Shown here: positions 1-6,091 of the stretch, piece after piece
How the letters are laid out: the number at the start of each line of letters is the position of its first letter
Numbering within the stretch: position 1 is the stretch's first letter
NCBI GenBank assembly: GCA_030591905.1
Contig: JAUVAE010000011.1
Location: forward strand, 1 to 11,474
Origin: Candidatus Komeilibacteria bacterium
Lineage (GTDB): Bacteria > Patescibacteriota > Patescibacteriia > UBA1558 > S5-K13
Direction of reading: 5' to 3'
Length of the DNA: 11,474 nucleotides
Program-made: the position numbers and the translations under genes
Notes under the pieces: generated by a model
What the model was told of the DNA's origin: nothing
The model's input: the letters and a program-made list of their open reading frames with translations, nothing else
Databases searched by the model: none

Positions 1-55
1 CCTCCTTTTATTTTTTTGATTATCTTAGCTTATAAAAATATTAGTATTTTGTCAA
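1..55 (-). promoter_or_regulatory. Promoter and ribosome binding site of a minus-strand gene off the left edge
   Basis: Read on the minus strand, this stretch has a TTGACA -35 (50-55), a TATAAG -10 (29-34) with a short 15-base spacer, and AAGGAGG at the very edge (1-7). This is the expected layout for a gene that starts just left of the window and runs leftward. The Shine-Dalgarno match is strong. The promoter is weaker because of the spacer. The coding region is not in the window, so its product is unknown. Confidence 0.55.
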
Positions 56-77
56 TCAATTTTTAAAGTGTTATCAT
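49..77 (+). promoter_or_regulatory. Promoter of the 57-residue ORF, extended -10 type
   Basis: TTGTCA (49-54, five of six bases of the consensus -35) is followed after 17 bases by TATCAT (72-77). A TG one base upstream of the hexamer (69-70) makes an extended -10. Transcription should begin near 84, giving a leader of about 42 bases that contains the AAGGAGG ribosome site. The -35 overlaps the TTGACA of the divergent minus-strand promoter (50-55), so the two may compete for polymerase. Confidence 0.6.
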
Positions 78-125
78 TAAATCAGAAGGGAATGAACATA
101 AATAATTCAATCTAAGGAGGACATT

Positions 126-299
126 ATGTCAAATTATGTTACTTATAAAGGCGAAGCTTATATTATGACTAATCCCCCGGTTAGCAATGGATCGATGGGA
201 GCCTTAAAAGAATCTTGTCCTAATACACAAATCACAATAAAAGCTGGTAGCAGAACAAAAATTGTTTCACTAGGAGAAGTTAGATTGGACGGAGAGTAA
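126..299 (+). CDS. Small uncharacterised protein, 57 residues
   Basis: The ORF opens with ATG five bases after a perfect AAGGAGG (114-120), the strongest ribosome site of any gene in the window, and ends in TAA. It encodes 57 residues, beginning MSNYVTYKGEAYIM and ending SLGEVRLDGE. I see no signal peptide, membrane segment or recognised motif, and there is one cysteine near residue 31. The alternating polar and hydrophobic pattern suggests a small beta-rich soluble protein, but that is only an impression. A promoter upstream and a terminator just downstream make it a one-gene transcription unit, divergent from a gene off the left edge. The complete expression cassette is the main argument that it is a real gene. 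Its function is unknown. Confidence 0.7.
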   Translation: MSNYVTYKGEAYIMTNPPVSNGSMGALKESCPNTQITIKAGSRTKIVSLGEVRLDGE

Positions 300-317
300 A
301 TTTATAAAATAATAATT

Positions 318-343
318 CTGCATCATAATGGTGCAGTTTTTTT
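318..343 (+). terminator. Rho-independent terminator of the 57-residue ORF
   Basis: CTGCATC (318-324) pairs with GGTGCAG (330-336) through seven pairs, one of them a T-G wobble. The loop is ATAAT and a run of seven T follows. It lies 18 bases after the stop codon at 297-299. Confidence 0.8.
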
Positions 344-353
344 GTTTGAAGTC

Positions 354-382
354 TGGACAATAACTTTTTAATAAATTATAAT
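354..382 (+). promoter_or_regulatory. Promoter of clpC
   Basis: TGGACA (354-359, five of six consensus bases), a 17-base spacer and a perfect TATAAT (377-382) make a near-consensus housekeeping promoter. The predicted start is near 389, giving a leader of about 30 bases. I saw no CtsR- or CIRCE-type heat-shock operator around it. Confidence 0.75.
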
Positions 383-420
383 AATTTAACGATTTAATAT
401 ATTAATGCTAAACTTTAAAT

Positions 421-2940
421 ATGAGAACTAGCAATAACATTTTTAACAAGTTTTCCAAACATTTAAAAACAATCTTGGTTAAAGCTCAAGACTTAGCTTC
501 TAATTTGAATAAAAAAGAAATAGATTTTTGGGAGATTTTATATGCCCTGACTTTAGAAAAAGGTTCAGTAGCTTTTAATTTGCTCGGTAAGGGAGGATTT
601 AAGGCTATTGATTTTAAAAATGAAGCTGTCCAAATTGCTAATTTAGAAAAAAAAGAAAAACCAGTGAAATCTAAAATCAATATTCCTCAATTTTCAGATC
701 AAGCTCAAAAAATTATTGAAAAGGCGGTTAAAATTGCTTATCAAAATAAACATGCTTATATTGGTAGTGAACATTTTTTATCAGCAATATTAGATGCCAA
801 TATTAAAGAACTTAATAATTTTTTCAAAAAAAAGAAAATAGATAAAAATGGATTATTAGAAGATTTAAAAAATGTATTAATAAATACTAGTAAATTATCT
901 GATTTAATTGATGATACCTTATCAAATGTTAATGTTTTAGAAAAAATGATTATGGGTGGAGGAATGCCAGAAACTACTTCTATGCCTTCTTTTACAATGG
1001 AACTTACTTCAGCAGAAATACAAGAAAAAATTGATCCAGTTATTGGGCGTCAAAAGGAAATTGATCGTTTAATTCAAATATTAAGCAGAAGAACTAAAAA
1101 TAATCCCGTGCTTTTAGGAGAACCGGGAGTTGGTAAAACGGCAATTATTGAAGGATTGGCAAAAAGAATTTTTGAAAATAAAGTTCCAGATGTTTTATTA
1201 GAAAAGAAAATTATTTCTCTAGATTTGGGTGCTGTTATTGCCGGAACTATTTATAGAGGAGAGTTTGAAAAAAGATTAAAGAAAATTATTGATGACGCTA
1301 AACACGATGATAATATCATTCTTTTTATTGATGAGATTCATACTTTAGTAGGAACTGGAGCTACTAGTGGTCAATTAGATGCTGCTAATTTATTAAAACC
1401 AGAATTAGCTAAAGGAGACTTAAAAGTTATTGGGGCGACAACTGTTCAGGAATACAGAAAATATATTGAATCTGATCCAGCTTTTGAGAGAAGATTTCAG
1501 CCGATTATTATTGATGAACCAACAGCTAAAGAAACTAAGGACATTATTAAAGGATTAAGAGATAATTACGAAAAGTATCATTCAGTTAAAATTACCGATG
1601 AAGCTATAAAAGCAGCAATTGAATTAAGTCAGAGATATTTACCGGAAAAATTTTTACCAGATAAAGCTATAGATTTGATCGATGAGGCGGCGTCAAAATT
1701 TAAAGTTAAAAATTTAAAAAATAGTGGATTAAAAAAAGTTATTCAATTAAAAAATGATCTCCAAAGAGTTTCTCAAGCTAAAGACAAAGCTATTGATGCT
1801 GATAATTATGAAAGAGCAGTATTTTTTAGAGAGAGTGAAGATAGAATTATTAAAGAATTGGAAGTATTAAATAAAGATAAGTCAAAATCTAAGAAATTTT
1901 TAGGAAAAATTGTAAAAACTGATATTGCAGAAATTATTTCTAAAATGACTAATATTCCAGTAGAGGAATTAGTGGAGTCTGAAAAGAAAAAGTTTATAAA
2001 TTTAGAAAAAATTCTTAGCAAGAAGATTATTGGTCAAGATGATGTTATTAAAGATATTTCTGAATATATTAGAAGAGCTAAGGCTGGATTAGCTAATCCA
2101 AATAAGCCCTTAGGTTCTTTTATATTTTTAGGTCCTTCGGGAGTTGGTAAAACAGAAACAGTAAAAGTTTTAGCTAAAGAAGTTTATAATAGTGAAAAAG
2201 CATTAATTAGGATTGATATGTCTGAATTTTCAGATAAATTTGACACTTCTAAGTTAATTGGAGCTCCGGCTGGATATGTGGGCTATAAAGATTCTAATAA
2301 ATTTACTGATCAAGTTAGAATGAAACCCTATTCAATTGTATTATTTGATGAGATTGAAAAAGCCCATCCTGATATTTTCAATTTATTATTACCTGTTTTA
2401 GAAGATGGATATATTACTGATGCCAGCGGTAGAGTGATTAATTTTAAGAATACTATTATTATCATGACTTCTAATATTGGAAATGATCAATTTAATAAAC
2501 ACGCTTCTATTGGTTTTGATGTACTTAGTAAAACTAAAAAAGAAATTATTAATGAAGAATATGAAAGTTTAGAAAATAAAGTAGTTGCCTCTTTAGCAGA
2601 TTATTTTAAACCTGAGTTTTTAAATCGTTTAGATAAAACTTTTGTTTTCAAGCCTATTGATGTTAATAATATGTCCAAGATAGCAAAATTAGAAACAAAG
2701 GAGTTAGCTCAAAGATTAAAAGATAAAAATATTTCTATGAAGGTTGGTAATAAAGTTTATAAGCACATTGCTGTTCATTCTTTTAATCCTCAATTAGGCG
2801 CTAGACCTTTAAAAAGATTTATTCAAGATAAAATAGAGAATTTGATTGCTAATCAAATTTTAGCTGATAATATCCACAATGGAGACAATATTGTAATTTA
2901 TTTAGATGAGAGTAAGATAAAAGTGAAAATTAATAATTAA
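421..2940 (+). CDS. clpC: ATP-dependent Clp protease ATP-binding subunit, ClpC type
   Basis: This Hsp100 AAA+ unfoldase of 839 residues threads protein substrates into the ClpP protease chamber in the cytoplasm. In order there are a double Clp-N domain (about 8-150), a first AAA+ module with Walker A GEPGVGKT (233-240), Walker B ending FIDE (302-305) and arginine-finger region AFERRF (354-359), a short UVR-like middle segment (about 455-475), a second AAA+ module with GPSGVGKT (571-578) and LFDE (641-644), and sensor-2 GARP (793-796). The short middle region with a UVR-like stretch points to ClpC rather than ClpB, which has a long coiled M domain. An IGF tripeptide (697-699) sits where ClpP-docking loops occur, so a protease partner is expected; clpP is not in the window. 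The ATG has no Shine-Dalgarno sequence. An upstream ATG at 405 is out of frame. All catalytic motifs look intact. Confidence 0.95.
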   Translation: MRTSNNIFNKFSKHLKTILVKAQDLASNLNKKEIDFWEILYALTLEKGSVAFNLLGKGGFKAIDFKNEAVQIANLEKKEKPVKSKINIPQFSDQAQKIIEKAVKIAYQNKHAYIGSEHFLSAILDANIKELNNFFKKKKIDKNGLLEDLKNVLINTSKLSDLIDDTLSNVNVLEKMIMGGGMPETTSMPSFTMELTSAEIQEKIDPVIGRQKEIDRLIQILSRRTKNNPVLLGEPGVGKTAIIEGLAKRIFENKVPDVLLEKKIISLDLGAVIAGTIYRGEFEKRLKKIIDDAKHDDNIILFIDEIHTLVGTGATSGQLDAANLLKPELAKGDLKVIGATTVQEYRKYIESDPAFERRFQPIIIDEPTAKETKDIIKGLRDNYEKYHSVKITDEAIKAAIELSQRYLPEKFLPDKAIDLIDEAASKFKVKNLKNSGLKKVIQLKNDLQRVSQAKDKAIDADNYERAVFFRESEDRIIKELEVLNKDKSKSKKFLGKIVKTDIAEIISKMTNIPVEELVESEKKKFINLEKILSKKIIGQDDVIKDISEYIRRAKAGLANPNKPLGSFIFLGPSGVGKTETVKVLAKEVYNSEKALIRIDMSEFSDKFDTSKLIGAPAGYVGYKDSNKFTDQVRMKPYSIVLFDEIEKAHPDIFNLLLPVLEDGYITDASGRVINFKNTIIIMTSNIGNDQFNKHASIGFDVLSKTKKEIINEEYESLENKVVASLADYFKPEFLNRLDKTFVFKPIDVNNMSKIAKLETKELAQRLKDKNISMKVGNKVYKHIAVHSFNPQLGARPLKRFIQDKIENLIANQILADNIHNGDNIVIYLDESKIKVKINN

Positions 2941-2994
2941 TTCACCCTGTTAAATAATTTTAAATTTTTAAGTGTGTATTATATGTATATTTCA

Positions 2995-3018
2995 CAATTA
3001 AAAATATATTTTTAATTG
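2995..3018. repeat. Perfect 24-base palindrome
   Basis: CAATTAAAAATA (2995-3006) is followed at once by its exact reverse complement (3007-3018). It lies 55 bases after the clpC stop. It is AT-only apart from the end bases and no T-tract follows, so it is a poor intrinsic terminator. It could be an operator or a cruciform-forming site inside the repeat element. Confidence 0.6.
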
Positions 3019-3062
3019 GGTATTTAAATAATTTAATAAATTTAAAATTAAGATTTGAAAAA

Positions 3063-3071
3063 TGTTATATT
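3063..3071 (+). promoter_or_regulatory. Possible extended -10 promoter of the lipoprotein gene
   Basis: TGTTATATT fits the TG-N-TATAAT pattern with one mismatch. No good -35 lies 16-18 bases upstream, and AT-rich sequence gives many chance matches. The predicted start near 3078 would give a leader of about 45 bases that includes the right end of the repeat element. Confidence 0.35.
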
Positions 3072-3123
3072 GAATAGTCTATATATGCAGATCAAATCTT
3101 ATTTAACGGGGTAAATAAATAAA

Positions 3124-3777
3124 ATGAAAAAAATAATATTTTTAATTTTGGTTCTAGGTTTAGTATTTTCTCTTTCGGCTTGCTCTAAGAAAAATGAAGA
3201 TTTGACTTTAAAGAATGGTAGTTCAGAGGAATTAGAATCTTTTTCTGGTTCATTAAAGGATTTAATCGCTAGAGGAAAAGACTTGAAGTGTACTTATTCA
3301 ATTTCTGGTATTCCTGGTCAGGGTCAAATGTCAGGTACTACTTATATTTCTGGAGAAAAATCTTTTAGTCAGTCTAAAGTTAGTGGAACAGATTTGAATA
3401 TGGAAACAAATATTTTAATTGATGGTGAGTATATGTATACCTGGTCAAATATGACAGACAAAGGTACTAAAATGAATATGGAAAAGATTAAAGAAATGGA
3501 ATTAGAAAAAGAGGATAATGAAGATTATGAAGAATTTACTCAAAATTATGATGAAGAGTATAATTACAAATGTTTATCTTGGAAAAAAGATAATTCTAAA
3601 TTTCAAGCCCCAACTAACATTGAATTTATGGATTTAACTGCTATGATGACTGGGATGATGGGTAGTTTAGATGACGGAGATACAAGTGGTAATTTAGGAG
3701 ATATGTGTGCTATGTGTGATATTATTCCCAATGAAGAAGATAAGAAAGAATGTTTAGCTAATTTAGGATGTGAGTAG
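3124..3777 (+). CDS. Putative lipoprotein of unknown function, 217 residues
   Basis: The protein starts MKKIIFLILVLGLVFSLSAC: two lysines, a hydrophobic core and an LSAC lipobox with the lipidated cysteine at 20. This is a standard signal for signal peptidase II and membrane anchoring outside the cytoplasm. The middle (about 65-120) has an alternating beta-like pattern rich in G, S and T, followed by a very acidic stretch (about 122-146). The C-terminus is rich in Met, Asp and Cys. After processing six further cysteines remain (56, 150, 195, 198, 210, 216), enough for three disulfides or a metal site. The pattern faintly recalls LolA-like or DUF4412-type beta proteins, but I do not recognise the family. 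There is no Shine-Dalgarno at a normal distance. It appears to be a single-gene unit, with a terminator downstream. Confidence 0.85.
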   Translation: MKKIIFLILVLGLVFSLSACSKKNEDLTLKNGSSEELESFSGSLKDLIARGKDLKCTYSISGIPGQGQMSGTTYISGEKSFSQSKVSGTDLNMETNILIDGEYMYTWSNMTDKGTKMNMEKIKEMELEKEDNEDYEEFTQNYDEEYNYKCLSWKKDNSKFQAPTNIEFMDLTAMMTGMMGSLDDGDTSGNLGDMCAMCDIIPNEEDKKECLANLGCE

Positions 3778-3814
3778 TTTATTTTTTTAGAGTTTTAATA
3801 TAAAATAACAAGAG

Positions 3815-3833
3815 GTCGCGTAAGCGATTTTTT
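3815..3833 (+). terminator. Short intrinsic terminator after the lipoprotein gene
   Basis: GTCGC (3815-3819), loop GTAA, then GCGAT (3824-3828) makes a five-pair stem including one G-T wobble. It runs into six T (3828-3833). The stem is short, so efficiency is uncertain. Confidence 0.6.
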
Positions 3834-3846
3834 GTTTTTAAAAATT

Positions 3847-3988
3847 ACCTCTATCCCTGTCTCCCTTTCTCCTAGTCAGGAGAAAGGGACTATATACTTG
3901 TTTAGTTTTCTTGTCCCTCTCCTGCCTGCCCGCGACGCGGGACGCGGCCTGGGACTAGGAGAGGGATGTCCGAAGGACAGGGAGAGGT
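3847..3988. repeat. REP-like cluster of nested GC-rich palindromes
   Basis: This block stands out from its AT-rich surroundings. Outer arms ACCTCT-AT-CCCTGTC (3847-3861) and GACAGGGAGAGGT (3976-3988) pair with a two-base bulge. Inside are a 12-pair perfect hairpin (3862-3873 with 3878-3889, loop AGTC), a 10-pair stem (3914-3923 with 3957-3966), a central CCCGCG-A-CGCGGG (3929-3941) and a GTCC-GAA-GGAC hairpin (3968-3978). TCCTAGTC (3870-3877) can instead pair with GACTAGGA (3953-3960), so alternative folds exist. Repeated TCCCT(C/T)TCTCCT-like units on both strands resemble REP or BIME intergenic repeats. No transposase gene is nearby. The block ends 12 bases before the comF start. Confidence 0.75.
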
Positions 3989-4000
3989 TAAACTAAATTT

Positions 4001-4633
4001 ATGTTTAAAAAATTATTAAACATTCTATTCCCTATTGAGTGCATTGGTTGCGGACGAAACAATGTTTTATTATGTCCAGATTGTTTTAATTTTATTAAAA
4101 TAAATTATCCAGATTATTTTTCTACTGAGCATATTAAACAAGTACATATTTCTGCCTCTTTTCATCAAAAATTATTACAAAAGATTATTCATTTATATAA
4201 ATATTCTTATATCGAAAAATTATCTAATCAATTATCAGAGTTGATGATTAATTATTATTCTCAGATAGAAAATAAAATAGATCAGCCAATTATTATTCCG
4301 GTTCCATTACATCAAAAAAGATTATTAGTAAGATGTTTTAATCAGTCAGAGCTAATTGCTCAAAATTTTTGTCGACAATTTAAGTATCAATTAAAAAATG
4401 ATTTAATCATTAGAATTAAACATACTGAACAGCAGGCTAAGCTAGATAAAAAGGGGAGAATAGAAAATATTAAAGGTGCTTTTAAAATTTTGGATCAGAA
4501 TTTTGTGAAAGATAAAAATTTTATAATTATAGATGATTTATATACAACCGGTTCTACTGTAGCCGGAATAGCTAAATTATTAAAGGATAATGGCGCTAGT
4601 CAGATTTGGTGCTTAGTAATTGCTAAGAATTAG
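4001..4633 (+). CDS. comF: ComF family phosphoribosyltransferase-like protein
   Basis: This 210-residue protein has the ComF layout. An N-terminal four-cysteine zinc-binding knuckle (C14-x2-C17 and C25-x2-C28) is followed by a type I phosphoribosyltransferase fold. The conserved VPLHQKRLLVRCFNQ segment (about 101-115) and the PRPP-binding loop IIIDDLYTTGST (175-186) are both present. The family usually has RGFNQ, where this protein has RCFNQ. Family members are needed for DNA uptake during natural transformation in several bacteria, probably acting at the cytoplasmic face with the ComFA helicase; other members have unclear roles. No other competence gene is in the window, so a role in uptake is inference. 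The ATG is the first in the frame after the palindrome block. A GAGG at 3984-3987 is too far upstream to be a convincing ribosome site. Confidence 0.88.
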   Translation: MFKKLLNILFPIECIGCGRNNVLLCPDCFNFIKINYPDYFSTEHIKQVHISASFHQKLLQKIIHLYKYSYIEKLSNQLSELMINYYSQIENKIDQPIIIPVPLHQKRLLVRCFNQSELIAQNFCRQFKYQLKNDLIIRIKHTEQQAKLDKKGRIENIKGAFKILDQNFVKDKNFIIIDDLYTTGSTVAGIAKLLKDNGASQIWCLVIAKN

Positions 4634-4636
4634 GTT

Positions 4637-4663
4637 TTGTAATCCTGAAAAGTTTAGTATAAT
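4637..4663 (+). promoter_or_regulatory. Probable promoter of the antiporter gene
   Basis: A perfect TATAAT (4658-4663) lies 36 bases upstream of the antiporter ATG. The nearest -35 candidate, TTGTAA (4637-4642), has a short 15-base spacer. Transcription would begin near 4670, in the gap after comF, so the antiporter need not depend on read-through. Confidence 0.5.
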
Positions 4664-4699
4664 TATAGGCATAAAAGCAGAGATTATTTTAATAATAAT

Positions 4700-5653
4700 A
4701 TGTTATTACAATTTAGTATTTTAATTATTGGTTTTGTGGTTTTAATTAAAGGCGCAGACTGGTTAGTAAAGGGTGGAAGTTCTATCGCTAAAAGATTTGG
4801 AATTTCTAGTATTGTTATTGGGTTAACTGTTGTGGCCTTTGGAACATCTGCCCCAGAGCTTTTGGTTAATATAATGGCTAGTATTAATGGTAGTAGTGAA
4901 ATCGTTGTTGGTAATGTTTTAGGTTCTAATATTGCTAATACTTTATTAATATTAGGTGTGGCAGCGATTATTTTACCATTAGCGATTAGAAGAGGAACTG
5001 TTTTAATACAAGTTCCTTTATCTCTTTTAGCTATTGTTGTTTTAGGAGTAGTTGCTAATGATATTTTAATTGATGGAGATGTGGCAAATTTTATTACTAG
5101 AATTGATGGAATAATATTGCTTTTATTCTTTGCGGTTTTTTTATATTATACTTTTAGTATTGCTAAAGTTAAGGGTGAACCAGAGAAAGTTCTTAAATAT
5201 TCTTTATCTAAATCAATCCTTTTTCTTTTAGGAGGTATGGTTGGATTAGCATTTGGAGGTCATTTTGTAGTAAATAGCGCGGTTAATATAGCTAAATTAT
5301 TTAACGTTTCAGAGTCTTTAATTGCTTTAACAATTATTTCTATTGGTACATCTTTGCCAGAATTAGCTACTTCAGTAGTAGCAGCTTTGAAAAAGAATCC
5401 CGATATTGCGGTAGGAAATGTAATAGGTTCAAATATATTTAATATTTTTTGGGTTTTAGGATTTAGTGCCATCATTAGACCAGTGGTATTTATTCCAATC
5501 TTGAATTTTGATGTATTATTTGTTGTTTTTATAACAATATTGTTATTTGTTTATATGTTTGTTGGTAGACGAAATGTTATTCAAAAATGGCAAGGAGCCA
5601 GCTTGGCTACTTTATATGTTGCTTATATTGTATATTTAGTAATGCGTGGTTAG
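4700..5653 (+). CDS. Calcium/sodium antiporter of the CaCA family, YrbG-like
   Basis: This 317-residue integral membrane protein has about ten hydrophobic segments arranged as two inverted halves, the hallmark of the Ca2+:cation antiporter superfamily. The two alpha-repeats that form the ion-binding core are clear. The first has GTSAPE (48-53) followed by GNVLGSN (71-77). The second has GTSLPE (216-221) followed by GNVIGSN (239-245). The acidic residues E53 and E221 that bind cations in this family are present. The length matches bacterial YrbG-type members, which lack the large cytoplasmic loop of eukaryotic exchangers. Whether it moves Ca2+ against Na+ or H+ cannot be told from sequence. 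There is no visible Shine-Dalgarno site. Its stop is 14 bases before the second inverted-end repeat. Confidence 0.92.
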   Translation: MLLQFSILIIGFVVLIKGADWLVKGGSSIAKRFGISSIVIGLTVVAFGTSAPELLVNIMASINGSSEIVVGNVLGSNIANTLLILGVAAIILPLAIRRGTVLIQVPLSLLAIVVLGVVANDILIDGDVANFITRIDGIILLLFFAVFLYYTFSIAKVKGEPEKVLKYSLSKSILFLLGGMVGLAFGGHFVVNSAVNIAKLFNVSESLIALTIISIGTSLPELATSVVAALKKNPDIAVGNVIGSNIFNIFWVLGFSAIIRPVVFIPILNFDVLFVVFITILLFVYMFVGRRNVIQKWQGASLATLYVAYIVYLVMRG

Positions 5654-5667
5654 GTGAACAGTTTAAA

Positions 5668-5805
5668 TTCACCCTGTTAAATAATTTTAGATTTAATTAT
5701 TTATTACAAATTACATTTCATAATAGGAAAAGGGTGAAGAATCATATAAAATATTAAAAATTAAAATTAAAATTTATTTCATTAAATTTTATTTAATAGG
5801 GTAAA
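5668..5805. repeat. Inverted-end repeat element, copy 2
   Basis: The left end (5668-5684) is identical to that of copy 1, and the identity runs for 22 bases (5668-5689 against 2941-2962). The right end TTATTTAATAGGGTAAA (5789-5805) matches the inverse of the left end at 15 of 17 positions. An internal AGGGTGAA (5731-5738) is an exact inverse of the first eight bases, so a shorter hairpin is also possible. GGTGAA (5653-5658) just outside also mirrors TTCACC (5668-5673). The interior shows no obvious similarity to copy 1. The element ends 11 bases before the ferredoxin start. Confidence 0.6.
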
Positions 5806-5816
5806 ATAAAAAATAT

Positions 5817-5999
5817 ATGCCAAAAGTAGATAAAGAAAAATGTATTGGATGCGGAATTTGTATATCAATGTGTACAGATTGTTTTAAATTAGATGAGGAA
5901 GGTAAGGCTGAAGGTACTTGCGAAGGAGATGCTTGTAAATGTGAATGTAATCTTGATGATGTTATGTCAGCTTGTCCAGTAGACGCTATTAGTAAATAA
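5817..5999 (+). CDS. Small 4Fe-4S ferredoxin, Cys-rich, 60 residues
   Basis: This is a cytoplasmic electron carrier. CIGCGIC (9-15) supplies three cluster cysteines, and SACPVDAI (51-58) supplies the fourth at C53. This is the single-cluster pattern of about 60-residue ferredoxins such as the Thermotoga type. C19 may form the disulfide known in that group, probably with C44. The oddity is the middle: C22, C35, C40, C42 and C44 bring the total to ten cysteines, with a CEGDACKCEC stretch (35-44) replacing the usual loop. These could hold a second cluster or another metal, or form extra disulfides. No redox partner gene lies nearby. The ATG has no clear Shine-Dalgarno site and follows the second inverted-end repeat. 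Confidence 0.9.
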   Translation: MPKVDKEKCIGCGICISMCTDCFKLDEEGKAEGTCEGDACKCECNLDDVMSACPVDAISK

Positions 6000-6003
6000 G
6001 ATG

Positions 6004-6038
6004 AGTTAAAAGTTTAAAGTTGCAAGTTGCAAGTTTTG
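6004..6038. repeat. Five tandem heptamers, AGTTNNN
   Basis: Five units of seven bases follow each other without a gap: AGTTAAA, AGTTTAA, AGTTGCA, AGTTGCA, AGTTTTG. AGTT is invariant and the last three bases vary, except for one exact duplicate. The array sits between the ferredoxin stop and its terminator. It may be a slippage-prone microsatellite. Confidence 0.7.
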
Positions 6039-6045
6039 AATAATT

Positions 6046-6077
6046 AAAAAACGCCAGGTTTATTTCTGGGCGTTTTT
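6046..6077. terminator. Bidirectional terminator between convergent genes
   Basis: AAAAAACGCC (6046-6055) faces GGCGTTTTT (6069-6077), and the inner CAG and CTG can extend the stem around one bulged G. There is an A-tract on one side and a T-tract on the other. It therefore works for the ferredoxin on the plus strand and for the membrane-protein gene on the minus strand, whose stop is at 6092-6094. Confidence 0.85.
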
Positions 6078-6091
6078 ATTTTAAGTAAATA

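Larger units (their letters stand above)
2941..3115. repeat. Inverted-end repeat element, copy 1
   Basis: The left end (2941-2957, TTCACCCTGTTAAATAA) is an imperfect inverse of the right end (3099-3115, TTATTTAACGGGGTAAA), matching at 15 of 17 positions. The first 22 bases (2941-2962) are identical to 5668-5689, where a second element has equivalent ends. The element begins directly after the clpC stop codon and ends 8 bases before the lipoprotein start. It contains a perfect 24-base palindrome (2995-3018) and a candidate extended -10. It could be a MITE-like non-coding mobile repeat or a shared regulatory region. I found no convincing target-site duplication. Confidence 0.6.

Noticed and set aside
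486..680. Minus-strand ORF of 64 codons inside clpC
   Set aside because: It lies fully within a well-supported gene on the other strand, has no ribosome site, and shows no recognisable domain.
1806..2021. Minus-strand ORF of 71 codons inside clpC
   Set aside because: It is opposite the middle region of ClpC. Its Ser/Phe-rich content is what results from reading Lys/Glu-rich codons backwards.
2941..3115. A T-box or other known leader RNA before the lipoprotein gene
   Set aside because: There is no T-box sequence, specifier loop or terminator/antiterminator pair. The candidate promoter lies inside the element, so the left arm may not be transcribed at all.
3847..3988. CRISPR array or riboswitch
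   Set aside because: The repeats are inverted and nested rather than evenly spaced direct repeats with unique spacers, and no ligand-binding core is recognisable.
5260..5475. Minus-strand ORF of 71 codons inside the antiporter gene
   Set aside because: It is a complement of the second alpha-repeat of the antiporter, with no start signals.
5653..5673. GGTGAA-TTCACC hairpin as the antiporter terminator
   Set aside because: It has only six pairs and overlaps the stop codon. It is followed by CTGTTAAATAA and not by a T-tract.
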